From: Candidatus Helarchaeota archaeon
GTDB lineage: Archaea > Asgardarchaeota > Lokiarchaeia > Helarchaeales > RDOG01
Direction: 5' to 3'
Length of the DNA: 60,185 nt
Assembly: GCA_019058315.1 (NCBI GenBank)
Contig: JAHPZH010000002.1
Coordinates: forward strand, 817,625 to 877,809
Part shown: positions 1 to 8,072 of the stretch, piece by piece
Numbering within the stretch: the stretch's first letter is position 1
Layout: every line of letters starts with the position of its first letter
Notes under the pieces: model-generated
Database searches by the model: none
Seen by the model: the letters and a program-made list of their open reading frames with translations, nothing else
What the model was told of the DNA's origin: nothing
Translations under genes and position numbers: made by a program

Positions 1-64
1 CAGTTTTATATGAGTCTTTTCCCTTTTTATTAACAAAAATGAATAGTTAAATTGCAGATGAAAC

Positions 65-1252
65 ATGAGATTGACAGAGCACATTCAACTAAAGAAGAGT
101 AAGGAATTATCAAATCTTTGCCATTTATCTAAAAACCTATACAATGAAGCTAACTATATCATAAGACAAAGATTTTTTAAAGATAGACATTGGACTCGTT
201 ATACTGAGCTAAATAAGATTTTAAAAACCTCTACAAATTATAAATCATTACCGATTCAATCTTCTCAACAAATCATGAGATTATTGGATAAGAATTGGAA
301 ATCGTTTTTCAAAGCAATAAAAGATTGGAAAATATATCCTGAAAAATATTTTGGCAGCCCAAAATTACCGAGATATAAAAAGAAGAATGGGGAATATCTG
401 GTCATCTTTACTAACCAACAATGCCGAATTAAAGATGGATTTCTAAAATTTCCTAAAAAATCAAACCTAACACCAATTAAAACAAGAATAGACAACAACC
501 TACACCAAGTTAGAATCATACCAAGAGGAGAGAGATACATTTTAGAAATCATTTATGAACAAGATGTAATTAATTTAGAATTGGATAAAAGCAGAATTAT
601 AGGGATTGATTTGGGACTAAACAATCTCGTAACTGTCGTGAATAATGTTGGCTTACAACCATTCGTTATTAAAGGCGGGATAGTTAAATCTATCAATCAA
701 TACTATAATAAGCAATTAGCAAAGTTTAAGTCGATAAAAGACAAGCAAAAATACAAATTTGAAACAAAACGATTACAACGCTTAACGTTAAAGAGGAATA
801 ATAAGATAAAGAACATATTTCATAAAGTTTCACGAATGATAATTTCTTTTTGTATCGAAAATAATTTTGGAAAGATAATTTTCGGATATAATATCGGTTG
901 GAAGCAAAATATAACAATTGGTAAGACAAATAATCAAAACTTTGTGCACGCTCCGTTTTCAAAATTGCTTCAAATGGTAAAATATAAAGCCGAATTGATT
1001 GGAATTGATGTAAAGCTAATTGAAGAAAGCCATACTTCTAAATGTAGTTTTTTAGATGGTGAGTCGATTGAACACCACAACCATTACTTAGGAATGAGAG
1101 TTAAAAGAGGATTATTCAAGACAAAGAATGGAAAAATAATTAATGCTGATGTAAACGGGGCTTATAATATTATTAAAAAAGCAGTCCCAAATGCCTTCTC
1201 GGTTGATGGGATAGAGGCACTTGGGTTAGTGCCACAATCTATTTTGATATAA
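65..1252 (+). mobile_element. tnpB: TnpB (IS605-family OrfB), RNA-guided nuclease
   Basis: This 395-residue protein has the length and layout of TnpB of IS200/IS605 elements. TnpB is an RNA-guided DNA nuclease that helps retain the transposon. RuvC-I is GIDLGLNN with Asp182 and RuvC-III is NADVNGAYNI with Asp362. The usual RuvC-II glutamate position reads IIFGYN with Gly274, while Glu320-Glu321 come just before TSKCSFLD. This matches TnpB subgroups with a relocated RuvC-II glutamate. The zinc knuckle keeps only the first Cys, as in relatives carrying TSKCSFLD. The C-terminal VPNAFSVDGIEALG block is typical of intact copies. No tnpA is seen; it could lie beyond the left edge, or the element may be a TnpB-only IS1341-like unit. 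The ATG start gives the usual short basic N-terminus. No frameshift is visible. Confidence 0.93.
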
Positions 1253-1290
1253 TAGATTGAAATAAATCTTATCATATTTGATAGATTTTT
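1236..1290 (+). ncRNA. Candidate omega-RNA / right-end hairpins of the TnpB element
   Basis: The last codons and stop of tnpB lie in an 8-bp inverted repeat (AATCTATT at 1236-1243, AATAGATT at 1251-1258). A smaller TATCA/TGATA hairpin follows near 1272-1286. Guide RNAs and right-end hairpins of IS605-type elements overlap the tnpB 3' end, so this is where such an RNA is expected. Boundaries are guessed and no cleavage site can be placed. Confidence 0.3.
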
Positions 1291-1412
1291 GTAACCTAGC
1301 AAATTCAAATTATAAATTTATAGATTTTAATTAGAATTAAATAAATGGAATTTAAAAATAATTATTTTAATAATTTATTGTGATTTTAAGAAATATCTAA
1401 ATCGAGATTACA

Positions 1413-1646
1413 ATGCCTTTTAAAGAAGTTGATATTCCATCACATATAAGAAGTTATCAAGGGTATCCTCAGTTAATTGAAAATGAAGGCTGCCCTAGAT
1501 GCAAAAGTCTGATGTTAACTGTTGATATTAAAAGCTTTAAGATAGGTAATTTAACATTCGGTGCAACTTGCTCGAACTGTGGGCTGTTTTTTTATGTAAA
1601 AGAGGATGATAAGAACCAAAAATTATTATTTGAATATGAAAAATAA
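1413..1646 (+). CDS. Small zinc-ribbon protein
   Basis: This 77-residue protein has two CxxC knuckles, CPRC at 27-30 and CSNC at 53-56, spaced as in a zinc ribbon, then a short acidic tail. It ends 14 bases before the radical-SAM activase gene on the same strand, so the two are probably co-transcribed. A role as a partner or metal-dependent accessory of that activase is inferred only from position. Family not recognised. Confidence 0.7.
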   Translation: MPFKEVDIPSHIRSYQGYPQLIENEGCPRCKSLMLTVDIKSFKIGNLTFGATCSNCGLFFYVKEDDKNQKLLFEYEK

Positions 1647-1660
1647 TTGTTCTTTAAACA

Positions 1661-2419
1661 TTGGTGAATTTAGTGACACTTTCTGTTGGGGGAATTAAGG
1701 ATATTAGCACTATTGATTATCCTGGAGAAGTAGTTTCCGTAATTTTTTTATGTGGTTGCCCCTTTAAATGTCCATTTTGCCAAAATTGGTCATTGCTTGA
1801 TTATAAGAATTGTAATGATACAGAAATTTCTGATATTATATTAAAATTAAAGGATTATTCGGATTTTGTTAATGGTGTTTGTATTACAGGTGGTGAACCT
1901 ACTTTACAAGAGAAAGGATTAATTGAATTTCTTAATCAAGGAAAGGATCTAGGTTTATTAAAATTGGATACAAATGGATTCTATCCCAGAATTATTGAAG
2001 AAATTTTGAAAATGAAGGTTATTTCATATATTGCACTTGATATTAAAACAAGATTTAACCCTATTGAATATGGGACTGCATGTGGTCTCCCCGAATCTGG
2101 AGAAAAAATTATAAAACAAGTCAAAAGGTCAATCGAATTAATATTAAAGGAACCTTCAATCATTTTTGAAGCTCGTACTACTATTGTTCCTAATTTAATT
2201 GATAAAGAAGAACAGATTGAAGAGATTGTATCTAGCTTATCTGGAGTTAAAAGATACGTTTTACAACAATTTAGATCTGATGGAGGAACATTGGATCCGA
2301 ATTTTAAAAATTTAGAAATGCCCTCCTATTCAAAAATGGTAAAATTGGCAGAAATTGCAAAAAAATATATAGACGATGTCCGAATTAGGACCCTACTTAA
2401 TGGAGAAGAAATAATTTAA
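1661..2419 (+). CDS. Radical SAM activating enzyme, NrdG2-like
   Basis: This 252-residue radical-SAM protein has CxxxCxxC at Cys33, Cys37 and Cys40 for the [4Fe-4S] cluster, preceded by a GGIKDISTIDYPG block and followed by VCITGGEPTLQ for SAM binding. The order and length fit the anaerobic ribonucleotide reductase activase type NrdG2 (COG1180/TIGR02495). These enzymes make the glycyl radical on their partner. No glycyl-radical partner (NrdD or PFL-like) is visible in the window. The start is TTG at 1661, 14 bases after the zinc-ribbon gene; GTG at 1664 is equally possible. Family confidence is high; the exact substrate is inferred. Confidence 0.85.
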   Translation: MVNLVTLSVGGIKDISTIDYPGEVVSVIFLCGCPFKCPFCQNWSLLDYKNCNDTEISDIILKLKDYSDFVNGVCITGGEPTLQEKGLIEFLNQGKDLGLLKLDTNGFYPRIIEEILKMKVISYIALDIKTRFNPIEYGTACGLPESGEKIIKQVKRSIELILKEPSIIFEARTTIVPNLIDKEEQIEEIVSSLSGVKRYVLQQFRSDGGTLDPNFKNLEMPSYSKMVKLAEIAKKYIDDVRIRTLLNGEEII

Positions 2420-2451
2420 TAAAATATTATTAACTTACTAAAAGATTGATT

Positions 2452-3165
2452 ATGCCACGAGAAAAGGTCGCAGCTCATTATATAATCCGCGAAATTAAAT
2501 ACAATACTCAAATTTGGGAAATATTTCGACAAAAACGCAAAATTGCACTTGAATTAATGAAGGCATTCAAAAGGTTTAACCCATTTATTCATGGTTCAAT
2601 TGCACGTGGTGATATTAAACCTACTAGTGATATAGATATCATTATTCCTCATATAATAGATGAATTCGAGTTAATTCAACCACTTGATTCCATTAAATAT
2701 GAGATTATAGAAAGATGGTTAGTTCAAGCTACCCCATTATCTGGAATTAAAGCAAATTTAGTATTGACACCTGAAATTACAGTTACTATACCTCTGATCC
2801 CTTTCTACCCACGAGAGTTGCAATTTTATGATTTTGGTGGAAAAGTTGGTCTAGATGCAGTTCAATTAGGAACTAGAGTTCCTGGAATTAATAAGCAACT
2901 TTTATTGATAGATCCTACTGATTCTGGACATATTGAATCCCGTGTTACTAAACAAAATGCTGGTCAGGTCTCAAAATTACTTGGAATATCTATTTCAACA
3001 ATCCTTGAACGTATTCGTGTCCTTGAGAGAAGAGATAAAGTTGGTCGAACTGGGATGTATTTAAAAAGATTAGTCCCTCCATCAAAGTCTTTCGGACAAG
3101 TCCTTAAAGAAATTAGTAGCCGATTTCCCGCAACTAGAAGAAGAATTAGAAGGAAAAAAATATAA
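2452..3165 (+). CDS. Archaeal predicted nucleotidyltransferase with C-terminal HTH
   Basis: The protein has about 237 residues from ATG 2452. An in-frame TTG at 2446 would add two residues but has no better support. The minimal nucleotidyltransferase signature HGSIARGD lies at residues 47-54, followed by SDIDI with Asp60 and Asp62, the metal-binding pair of the polymerase-beta fold. The last third (about 160-200) reads as a helix-turn-helix, and the C-terminus is strongly basic. This arrangement fits the archaeal COG1665 family, of unknown substrate. It ends 12 bases before the PHP gene, so both probably share a transcript. Confidence 0.8.
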   Translation: MPREKVAAHYIIREIKYNTQIWEIFRQKRKIALELMKAFKRFNPFIHGSIARGDIKPTSDIDIIIPHIIDEFELIQPLDSIKYEIIERWLVQATPLSGIKANLVLTPEITVTIPLIPFYPRELQFYDFGGKVGLDAVQLGTRVPGINKQLLLIDPTDSGHIESRVTKQNAGQVSKLLGISISTILERIRVLERRDKVGRTGMYLKRLVPPSKSFGQVLKEISSRFPATRRRIRRKKI

Positions 3166-3177
3166 AAGGTAAAATAA

Positions 3178-3786
3178 ATGAGCTTTATATTTACAATCGA
3201 TCCCCATATACATTCTAAAAATTCACCCGATTGCAAAATGACTCGAAAGCAAATTATTTTAAAAGCTCTTGAGTTGGAATTAGATGCTATATGCATCACT
3301 GACCACGATATTATTACTAAAATGCTTCCTGATGCAAATATTCTAATTTTATCAGGTTGTGAGATAACGACAAATCATGGCCATATTTTAGCCTATGGTA
3401 TTTCGGAACCTATTCCTATATCACTTTCAGCAGAAGATACTATAGATAGGATCCATAATCAAGGAGGTGTTGCAATTGCTGCCCATCCCTATCGTAAATT
3501 TGGTCAAGAAAATGCAGATATTATTGGGCTAGGAAACAGCGATAAAATCTTTTCTTGCCCTATCGATGGTGTTGAAGTTATCAATTCCCTTACTAATAAA
3601 AAAGAAAATTCAAAAGCCCGTGAAACTGCAAAATTACTTAAACTCCCTATGTTGGGTGGAAGTGATGCACACCGGATAGAAACCATCGGAAAAGCTGTAA
3701 CTAGATTATCAACAAGTATCGAAAATATTGATGATTTTATTAATTGTATAAAAAATGGAAAATTATTGCCCTCTATAGGCTATTAA
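3178..3786 (+). CDS. PHP-domain phosphoesterase
   Basis: This 202-residue protein has the full set of PHP metal ligands: DPHIH (His10, His12), TDHD (Asp42, His43), Glu62, His67, AAHPYR (His103) and GGSDAHR (Asp163, His165). PHP proteins hydrolyse phosphoesters with a trinuclear metal site. At about 200 residues this is a stand-alone catalytic domain, without the polymerase or 5'-nucleotidase extensions. It is the last gene of the plus-strand run and converges on the minus-strand orphans, with only 8 bases between. Substrate unknown. Confidence 0.85.
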   Translation: MSFIFTIDPHIHSKNSPDCKMTRKQIILKALELELDAICITDHDIITKMLPDANILILSGCEITTNHGHILAYGISEPIPISLSAEDTIDRIHNQGGVAIAAHPYRKFGQENADIIGLGNSDKIFSCPIDGVEVINSLTNKKENSKARETAKLLKLPMLGGSDAHRIETIGKAVTRLSTSIENIDDFINCIKNGKLLPSIGY

Positions 3787-3794
3787 ATCTATAA

Positions 3795-4367
3795 TTATTG
3801 CTTTACTCTTCCTGCTCCTTTAAATTCAATAGTAATGAGTTCATCCTCTAGTTGCATAGCTTCTAATGAGTTTGTAAATATTTTATATTCCTTACCTATC
3901 AATAAGCTAAAATATTTTGAAATCGATTTTATAGCATTTGTAAAAAGGAAAATAGCAGCTTCTTTTTCGGTCTTGTTATTTAAATTATTCATAAAGAGAC
4001 TATTTTTTATCGCTTTTGTTTCATCTTCATGAAAATAATATGTTATTGATAATTGTGAGTCCACAGCAGAATGCTTGTCACTCTCTATTATTAAAAACTT
4101 TTTCTTAAACGGGAAAACTTCAGATAACCACGTTTTAAATAATTTGGGTCCATCTTTTTTAAAAAAATCCGCTATTGATAAAAAAGAACCTGCCCGTTTA
4201 CTCCAATCTTCATATAAAGCTTTAGCTTTTTCTTGAAATTCAAATAATTTTTCACCAAGCCCTGCGACAATATAATCTTCAAAATACTTGTTAGCTATTC
4301 CTGCTGTTACTTCTAGGTTGGATTTCATAATAATATCATTAGTGAATTCAATAAATTCCTTTGACAC
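3795..4367 (-). CDS. Orphan protein, copy A of a paralogous pair
   Basis: This 190-residue soluble protein is clearly related to the one encoded at 4475-5035. Shared blocks are W/YWLSE(V/I)FPF, HSAVDSQLxIxY, (T/V)DAIKSIS-YF, LIGxxYKI, and a C-terminal F(K/Q)GAGR. Predicted content is mixed alpha/beta. There is no signal peptide, membrane segment or metal motif. The invariant HSAVDSQ and the glycine-rich end look like a binding pocket, but the family is not recognised. Both copies lie head to tail on the minus strand with about 107 bases between, which suggests local duplication with deep divergence. Confidence 0.7.
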   Translation of the reverse strand: MSKEFIEFTNDIIMKSNLEVTAGIANKYFEDYIVAGLGEKLFEFQEKAKALYEDWSKRAGSFLSIADFFKKDGPKLFKTWLSEVFPFKKKFLIIESDKHSAVDSQLSITYYFHEDETKAIKNSLFMNNLNNKTEKEAAIFLFTNAIKSISKYFSLLIGKEYKIFTNSLEAMQLEDELITIEFKGAGRVKQ

Positions 4368-4474
4368 GGCATGTTTCGCCTTCTATTCTTTTTTAAATCT
4401 TTAAAAAGAATAATTTTCCATAATTTTTAAAGGTTTTAATAAAAAAAATTTTAATACAAAATATTTTCAAAGCT

Positions 4475-5035
4475 TTATTGAGGACGCCCAGCACCTTGAA
4501 ATTCTACAAAAATAGATCCATTAACATCAATTTCATATAAATTAATATTTTCAGTGTAAATTTTATATCTAGTTCCAATTAAATTTTCAAAATAATCCGA
4601 GATTGATTTTATCGCATCGACAAATAATATTCTTGCGACGTCATTTATTTTCTCTTTCCATTCGTGAAATTCTAACTTCTCAAGAACAAATTGAATATAG
4701 TCTAATTCAGCTTTATCGTAAACATAACTAATAATCAATTGAGAATCCACTGCCGAGTGCCCTTCGGGACAATCAATTATTAAACTCTCTTTTTGAAATG
4801 GAAAAATTTCTGATAACCAATATTGAAACAAATCTCTACCATTCGTGCTAATAAAACCAGATATACCTTCAATAGAACCTCCCTGTGTTTTATACTGCTG
4901 GAAATGATTGTTAACATATTGTTGAAATAGTATAAGCGCTTCTGGGGAGGCATTTTTCAAATAATGTCTAAATATTGATTGTAATTTTCCTCCCTCTATT
5001 CTTAACTGGGAGAGATTTATAATATTATAAACCAA
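4475..5035 (-). CDS. Orphan protein, copy B of a paralogous pair
   Basis: This 186-residue protein starts with TTG at 5035; no ATG is available upstream or nearby. It is paralogous to the protein at 3795-4367 over its last 130 residues, sharing WLSEIFPF, HSAVDSQL, DAIKSIS and GAGRP. Conservation is low elsewhere, and the N-terminal 60 residues are unrelated or very diverged. Function unknown. As the upstream member on the minus strand it could share a transcript with copy A. Confidence 0.65.
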   Translation of the reverse strand: MVYNIINLSQLRIEGGKLQSIFRHYLKNASPEALILFQQYVNNHFQQYKTQGGSIEGISGFISTNGRDLFQYWLSEIFPFQKESLIIDCPEGHSAVDSQLIISYVYDKAELDYIQFVLEKLEFHEWKEKINDVARILFVDAIKSISDYFENLIGTRYKIYTENINLYEIDVNGSIFVEFQGAGRPQ

Positions 5036-5159
5036 TATTCTAAAACGTTCGCTCGTTTTTTAGCACTCCATTTTTTACTCTTATTCAAATAAAATCCATC
5101 GCTAATATTAAAAATTTATTATATAGGTCTTGTCAATTCTTGCTTTATAAATTGAATGT

Positions 5160-6200
5160 TTAAAGTTTAATAAAACGTATGTCTAAATCTTTAGCTTCCA
5201 TGTGCTCATACTTTCCAGTTATACCAAGTTTGCCCTCATGATCTACTTGTCGTGCCATATGTCCATAAGGTGTCCCATTTTTTATTCCTTCAGTAATAAA
5301 AGTGTGACGTAGTGAATGAAAAGTGCGTCCTTCTTTCTTTATACCTGTTTGGTTTAATACTTTGTATAAAATTCGATTCATTGATGGTATAGAAAGCTCT
5401 CCGGATTTTCTAGAGGGAAAAACTATGTCAGAAATATGAGTTTTATGATGAATATAATTATATAATTCTTTACAAAATTGCTTTTCAATACGAACTCGGA
5501 TTTTACCACGTTCTTCTTGATTTTCCTCGGTCTTTCCTTTCCTTAGAAGTCTCACAGTTGGGATGCAGTTTTCACAATTTTTAGAACAATAGTTACAATC
5601 TAAATCCTGTTTCTTTAACTTCCTTACAGCTGTATTACGTGCACCAGTTCCCACAGCGCTAAATTTTAATAATAGATAATTTCTAAGACTTAAAGTTGAA
5701 TATCTATTATTTTCTAACTCTTTAGAAGCTTCTAAAATCTGTTTAAGTTCATTAATCCTAAATGGCAATTTTTCTTTTTTTATTGCTTTTACTCTTTCAA
5801 AATTTGAGATATCCTCATATTCTTCAATTAAGTTTCTAAGTTTTTCAATTTGTGGACCAAAATCCTTACCGGAACGCTTTTTTCTCCTTAAAAGTCTTCT
5901 CTTAATTCCTATCATATATTTGACAAACGACTTTATTGCTGAAATCCTTCTATTAATTGTTGAACCTGAGCATTTTCTGCTTCTCATAGTTTCTATATAA
6001 TCTTCAAGGTCCTCTATTAAGATATTTTCAACATTCTGAATCCCCGTATTTTGACAAAAATCTAGAATATCATAACGATAATTACGAATAAGTGATTTTG
6101 ATTTTCCTTCTTTCTTCTTTTTATCTAAAAATTCTTCAATAATAGTTAAGGATCCACTTAATTCAATTTTTTTATCCCTAGATTCAATTTCAATTACCAT
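5160..6200 (-). CDS. Tyrosine recombinase with an inserted Cys4 knuckle
   Basis: This 346-residue site-specific recombinase has an N-terminal SAM-like core-binding domain (about 15-105) and a C-terminal catalytic domain. Catalytic residues can be placed: Arg188 in GTGAR, Lys221 or Lys223 in RKGK, His295 and Arg298 in HSLRHTF, His321 in DHEGK, and nucleophile Tyr331 in GKYEHM. Between Arg188 and the lysine lies CNYCSKNCENC (Cys202, 205, 209, 212), a probable zinc knuckle not found in bacterial XerC/D. It could be a chromosomal Xer-type enzyme or the integrase of a degraded element. No tRNA or att repeats are seen nearby. The TnpB gene 4 kb away is unrelated. Confidence 0.85.
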   Translation of the reverse strand: MVIEIESRDKKIELSGSLTIIEEFLDKKKKEGKSKSLIRNYRYDILDFCQNTGIQNVENILIEDLEDYIETMRSRKCSGSTINRRISAIKSFVKYMIGIKRRLLRRKKRSGKDFGPQIEKLRNLIEEYEDISNFERVKAIKKEKLPFRINELKQILEASKELENNRYSTLSLRNYLLLKFSAVGTGARNTAVRKLKKQDLDCNYCSKNCENCIPTVRLLRKGKTEENQEERGKIRVRIEKQFCKELYNYIHHKTHISDIVFPSRKSGELSIPSMNRILYKVLNQTGIKKEGRTFHSLRHTFITEGIKNGTPYGHMARQVDHEGKLGITGKYEHMEAKDLDIRFIKL

Positions 6201-6382
6201 TTTGAGGATCCTCTTTTAATTTGTGAATGAAATATAACCAGATCTGTTATTTCATTCATAAAGCCTCAAAATTATTAAAAAGAAAGTATCATTTAGAGAA
6301 TATTCGGGATATATTTAGAGCAATAAATAAGCCTATTAACTATTAATAAAAATAAATGAAAAAGAAAATAATTTTAGGTGAG

Positions 6383-8005
6383 TTAAATCGAAAAATAGTT
6401 TCTAATCATTGTATTAATTGGATTAAAAACCTCAATATTTCCGTCCCAGCTAGCTATTGTTTCCCAAAAAACGTTTTGAATTTCCTCAGTCAAATTTTTC
6501 AATTTTGTTCGAAGAATCTTTAGGTCTTTTGAAGCCAATAAAGCTACAGAAAATTGTTTTCCATATTCAAACAACAGTTTCTTATCTTCATGATCGATAA
6601 TTTTCAATCTTTGATCACTATGTGTCATTTCTTGTAATATTGCTTGGACTCCAGAAATTCCACCAACAAATAAATCTGCATCTACTTGTTCAGACTTCTG
6701 AAATGAGTAATCTATCAATACTATGCCCCCTTCATTAATTACATAGAGATGAATGAGTTCTTTATCCCATTCCATTTCTTCAGCAGGAGGAAGGGATTCT
6801 TTCATAAAAACAAATGGGATTAATGAGAATTCGCTTATTAAAAAGATGGTTACCAGAATCATTGTATCTATGAATTGATTTAATGCAGGTAAAGTCATAA
6901 TATTAGCTATAATAAACCCAAGTCCTCCTCCAATCGCAACTGAGCTCCATCCATATCCATTAAATCGTGCCATATTATTTTTTGGAGAAAAATCAGACCA
7001 AACAGTACAGATAATTATTACATAACTTGCTGTTATCGTTGAATAGAAAACTACACTGATAATCATGAAAGCAAAAATCTCCCAGAATACTAAAAATACC
7101 AATACAGTTGGTATAAGCATGTTTGAGATGAAAAAAATATGTTTTCGTCCATATTTGTCCATTAATTTTCCAAATGCAGGGCTCAATACTAGGTTCATTC
7201 CCCCTATTACTAAGAAATCAAGATTTATAAGCCCCAGACCAAATGTATCTGCAAATTGAACATAATATCCTAAGTTTTTGAGATAAAAACTCATCGGCAT
7301 ATTTGCTTCAAAAAACCTGGTATTTGCTCCTAATAGAAATACAATTATTCCTAAAAACATACCAAAAACCAAAGTACTTGTCCAATAAACAAGCCCTGCT
7401 CTTTTTACATCAAAATCTCTTGGAATAGTAATTAATGGTTGATATAACAATTCTAATTTTTTTGTTCTAATTAGATAAAAACTAACCACTCCAACGATTA
7501 TATTGATAATTCCTAAAATAAAAATGTTTAAAAAGATATTAAAAGCCGAAATTAGCGCCGTTACTGATACAAAACCCCATCCTATTCCAAGATAAAGTCC
7601 AGCATTTAACCCTCGTTTATTTATTTGAATATTAGATCCTATATAGCTTGTTCCGATTATGACATTAGGACCTGTAAAAATACCTAACAATAGAACGAGG
7701 AATAATGATATTTGTACATTTCCATAAAAAAAAATTAAAAGAAGAGCAAGAGTTCCCCATATAATGAATGAGAGGAAAAAATAATTTTTATTCTTAATTT
7801 TATCAATAATAATTCCACATAAAAGGCTTGAGAATCCAAATGACATCCAAAAAGTTTCCATCCACATTACATCTATACCATAATGAAATACTAGATTAAG
7901 AAAAGGCACAAAACCAAAGGTCATTGTGGTCATTACTCCCACAGAGACCAGTAAAAAATGTGAAAAATTTTGAATATCGAATTTTGTCATTTTATTATCC
8001 ACCAT
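6383..8005 (-). CDS. MFS carrier with C-terminal longin-like domain
   Basis: This 540-residue protein has about 12 hydrophobic helices in residues 12-405. The A-like motif between helices 2 and 3 is weak (GIIIDKIKNKN), and the one in the second half reads GKLMDKYGRKH, typical of the major facilitator superfamily. Residues 417-540 form a soluble tail that starts with a strand-turn-strand LYVINEGGIVLIDYSF, then a helix, two strands and a final amphipathic helix. This is the layout of longin/roadblock-type domains common in Asgard proteins. Such a tail is not normal for MFS carriers, which usually have about 400-450 residues. The gene lies 67 bases after the GH29-like gene on the same strand, which suggests a sugar or glycoside substrate. 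The tail assignment is inference. Confidence 0.8.
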   Translation of the reverse strand: MVDNKMTKFDIQNFSHFLLVSVGVMTTMTFGFVPFLNLVFHYGIDVMWMETFWMSFGFSSLLCGIIIDKIKNKNYFFLSFIIWGTLALLLIFFYGNVQISLFLVLLLGIFTGPNVIIGTSYIGSNIQINKRGLNAGLYLGIGWGFVSVTALISAFNIFLNIFILGIINIIVGVVSFYLIRTKKLELLYQPLITIPRDFDVKRAGLVYWTSTLVFGMFLGIIVFLLGANTRFFEANMPMSFYLKNLGYYVQFADTFGLGLINLDFLVIGGMNLVLSPAFGKLMDKYGRKHIFFISNMLIPTVLVFLVFWEIFAFMIISVVFYSTITASYVIIICTVWSDFSPKNNMARFNGYGWSSVAIGGGLGFIIANIMTLPALNQFIDTMILVTIFLISEFSLIPFVFMKESLPPAEEMEWDKELIHLYVINEGGIVLIDYSFQKSEQVDADLFVGGISGVQAILQEMTHSDQRLKIIDHEDKKLLFEYGKQFSVALLASKDLKILRTKLKNLTEEIQNVFWETIASWDGNIEVFNPINTMIRNYFSI

Positions 8006-8072
8006 TATTAAAGATAAAGTGTATAATCATGGGTACAATAAAAATTATTCTTATAGAAAAAAATGTTCTACC

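Noticed and set aside
65..1252. Reading the TnpB gene as a small Cas12
   Set aside because: The length, N-terminus and C-terminal block are those of TnpB, and no CRISPR repeats or other cas genes are present.
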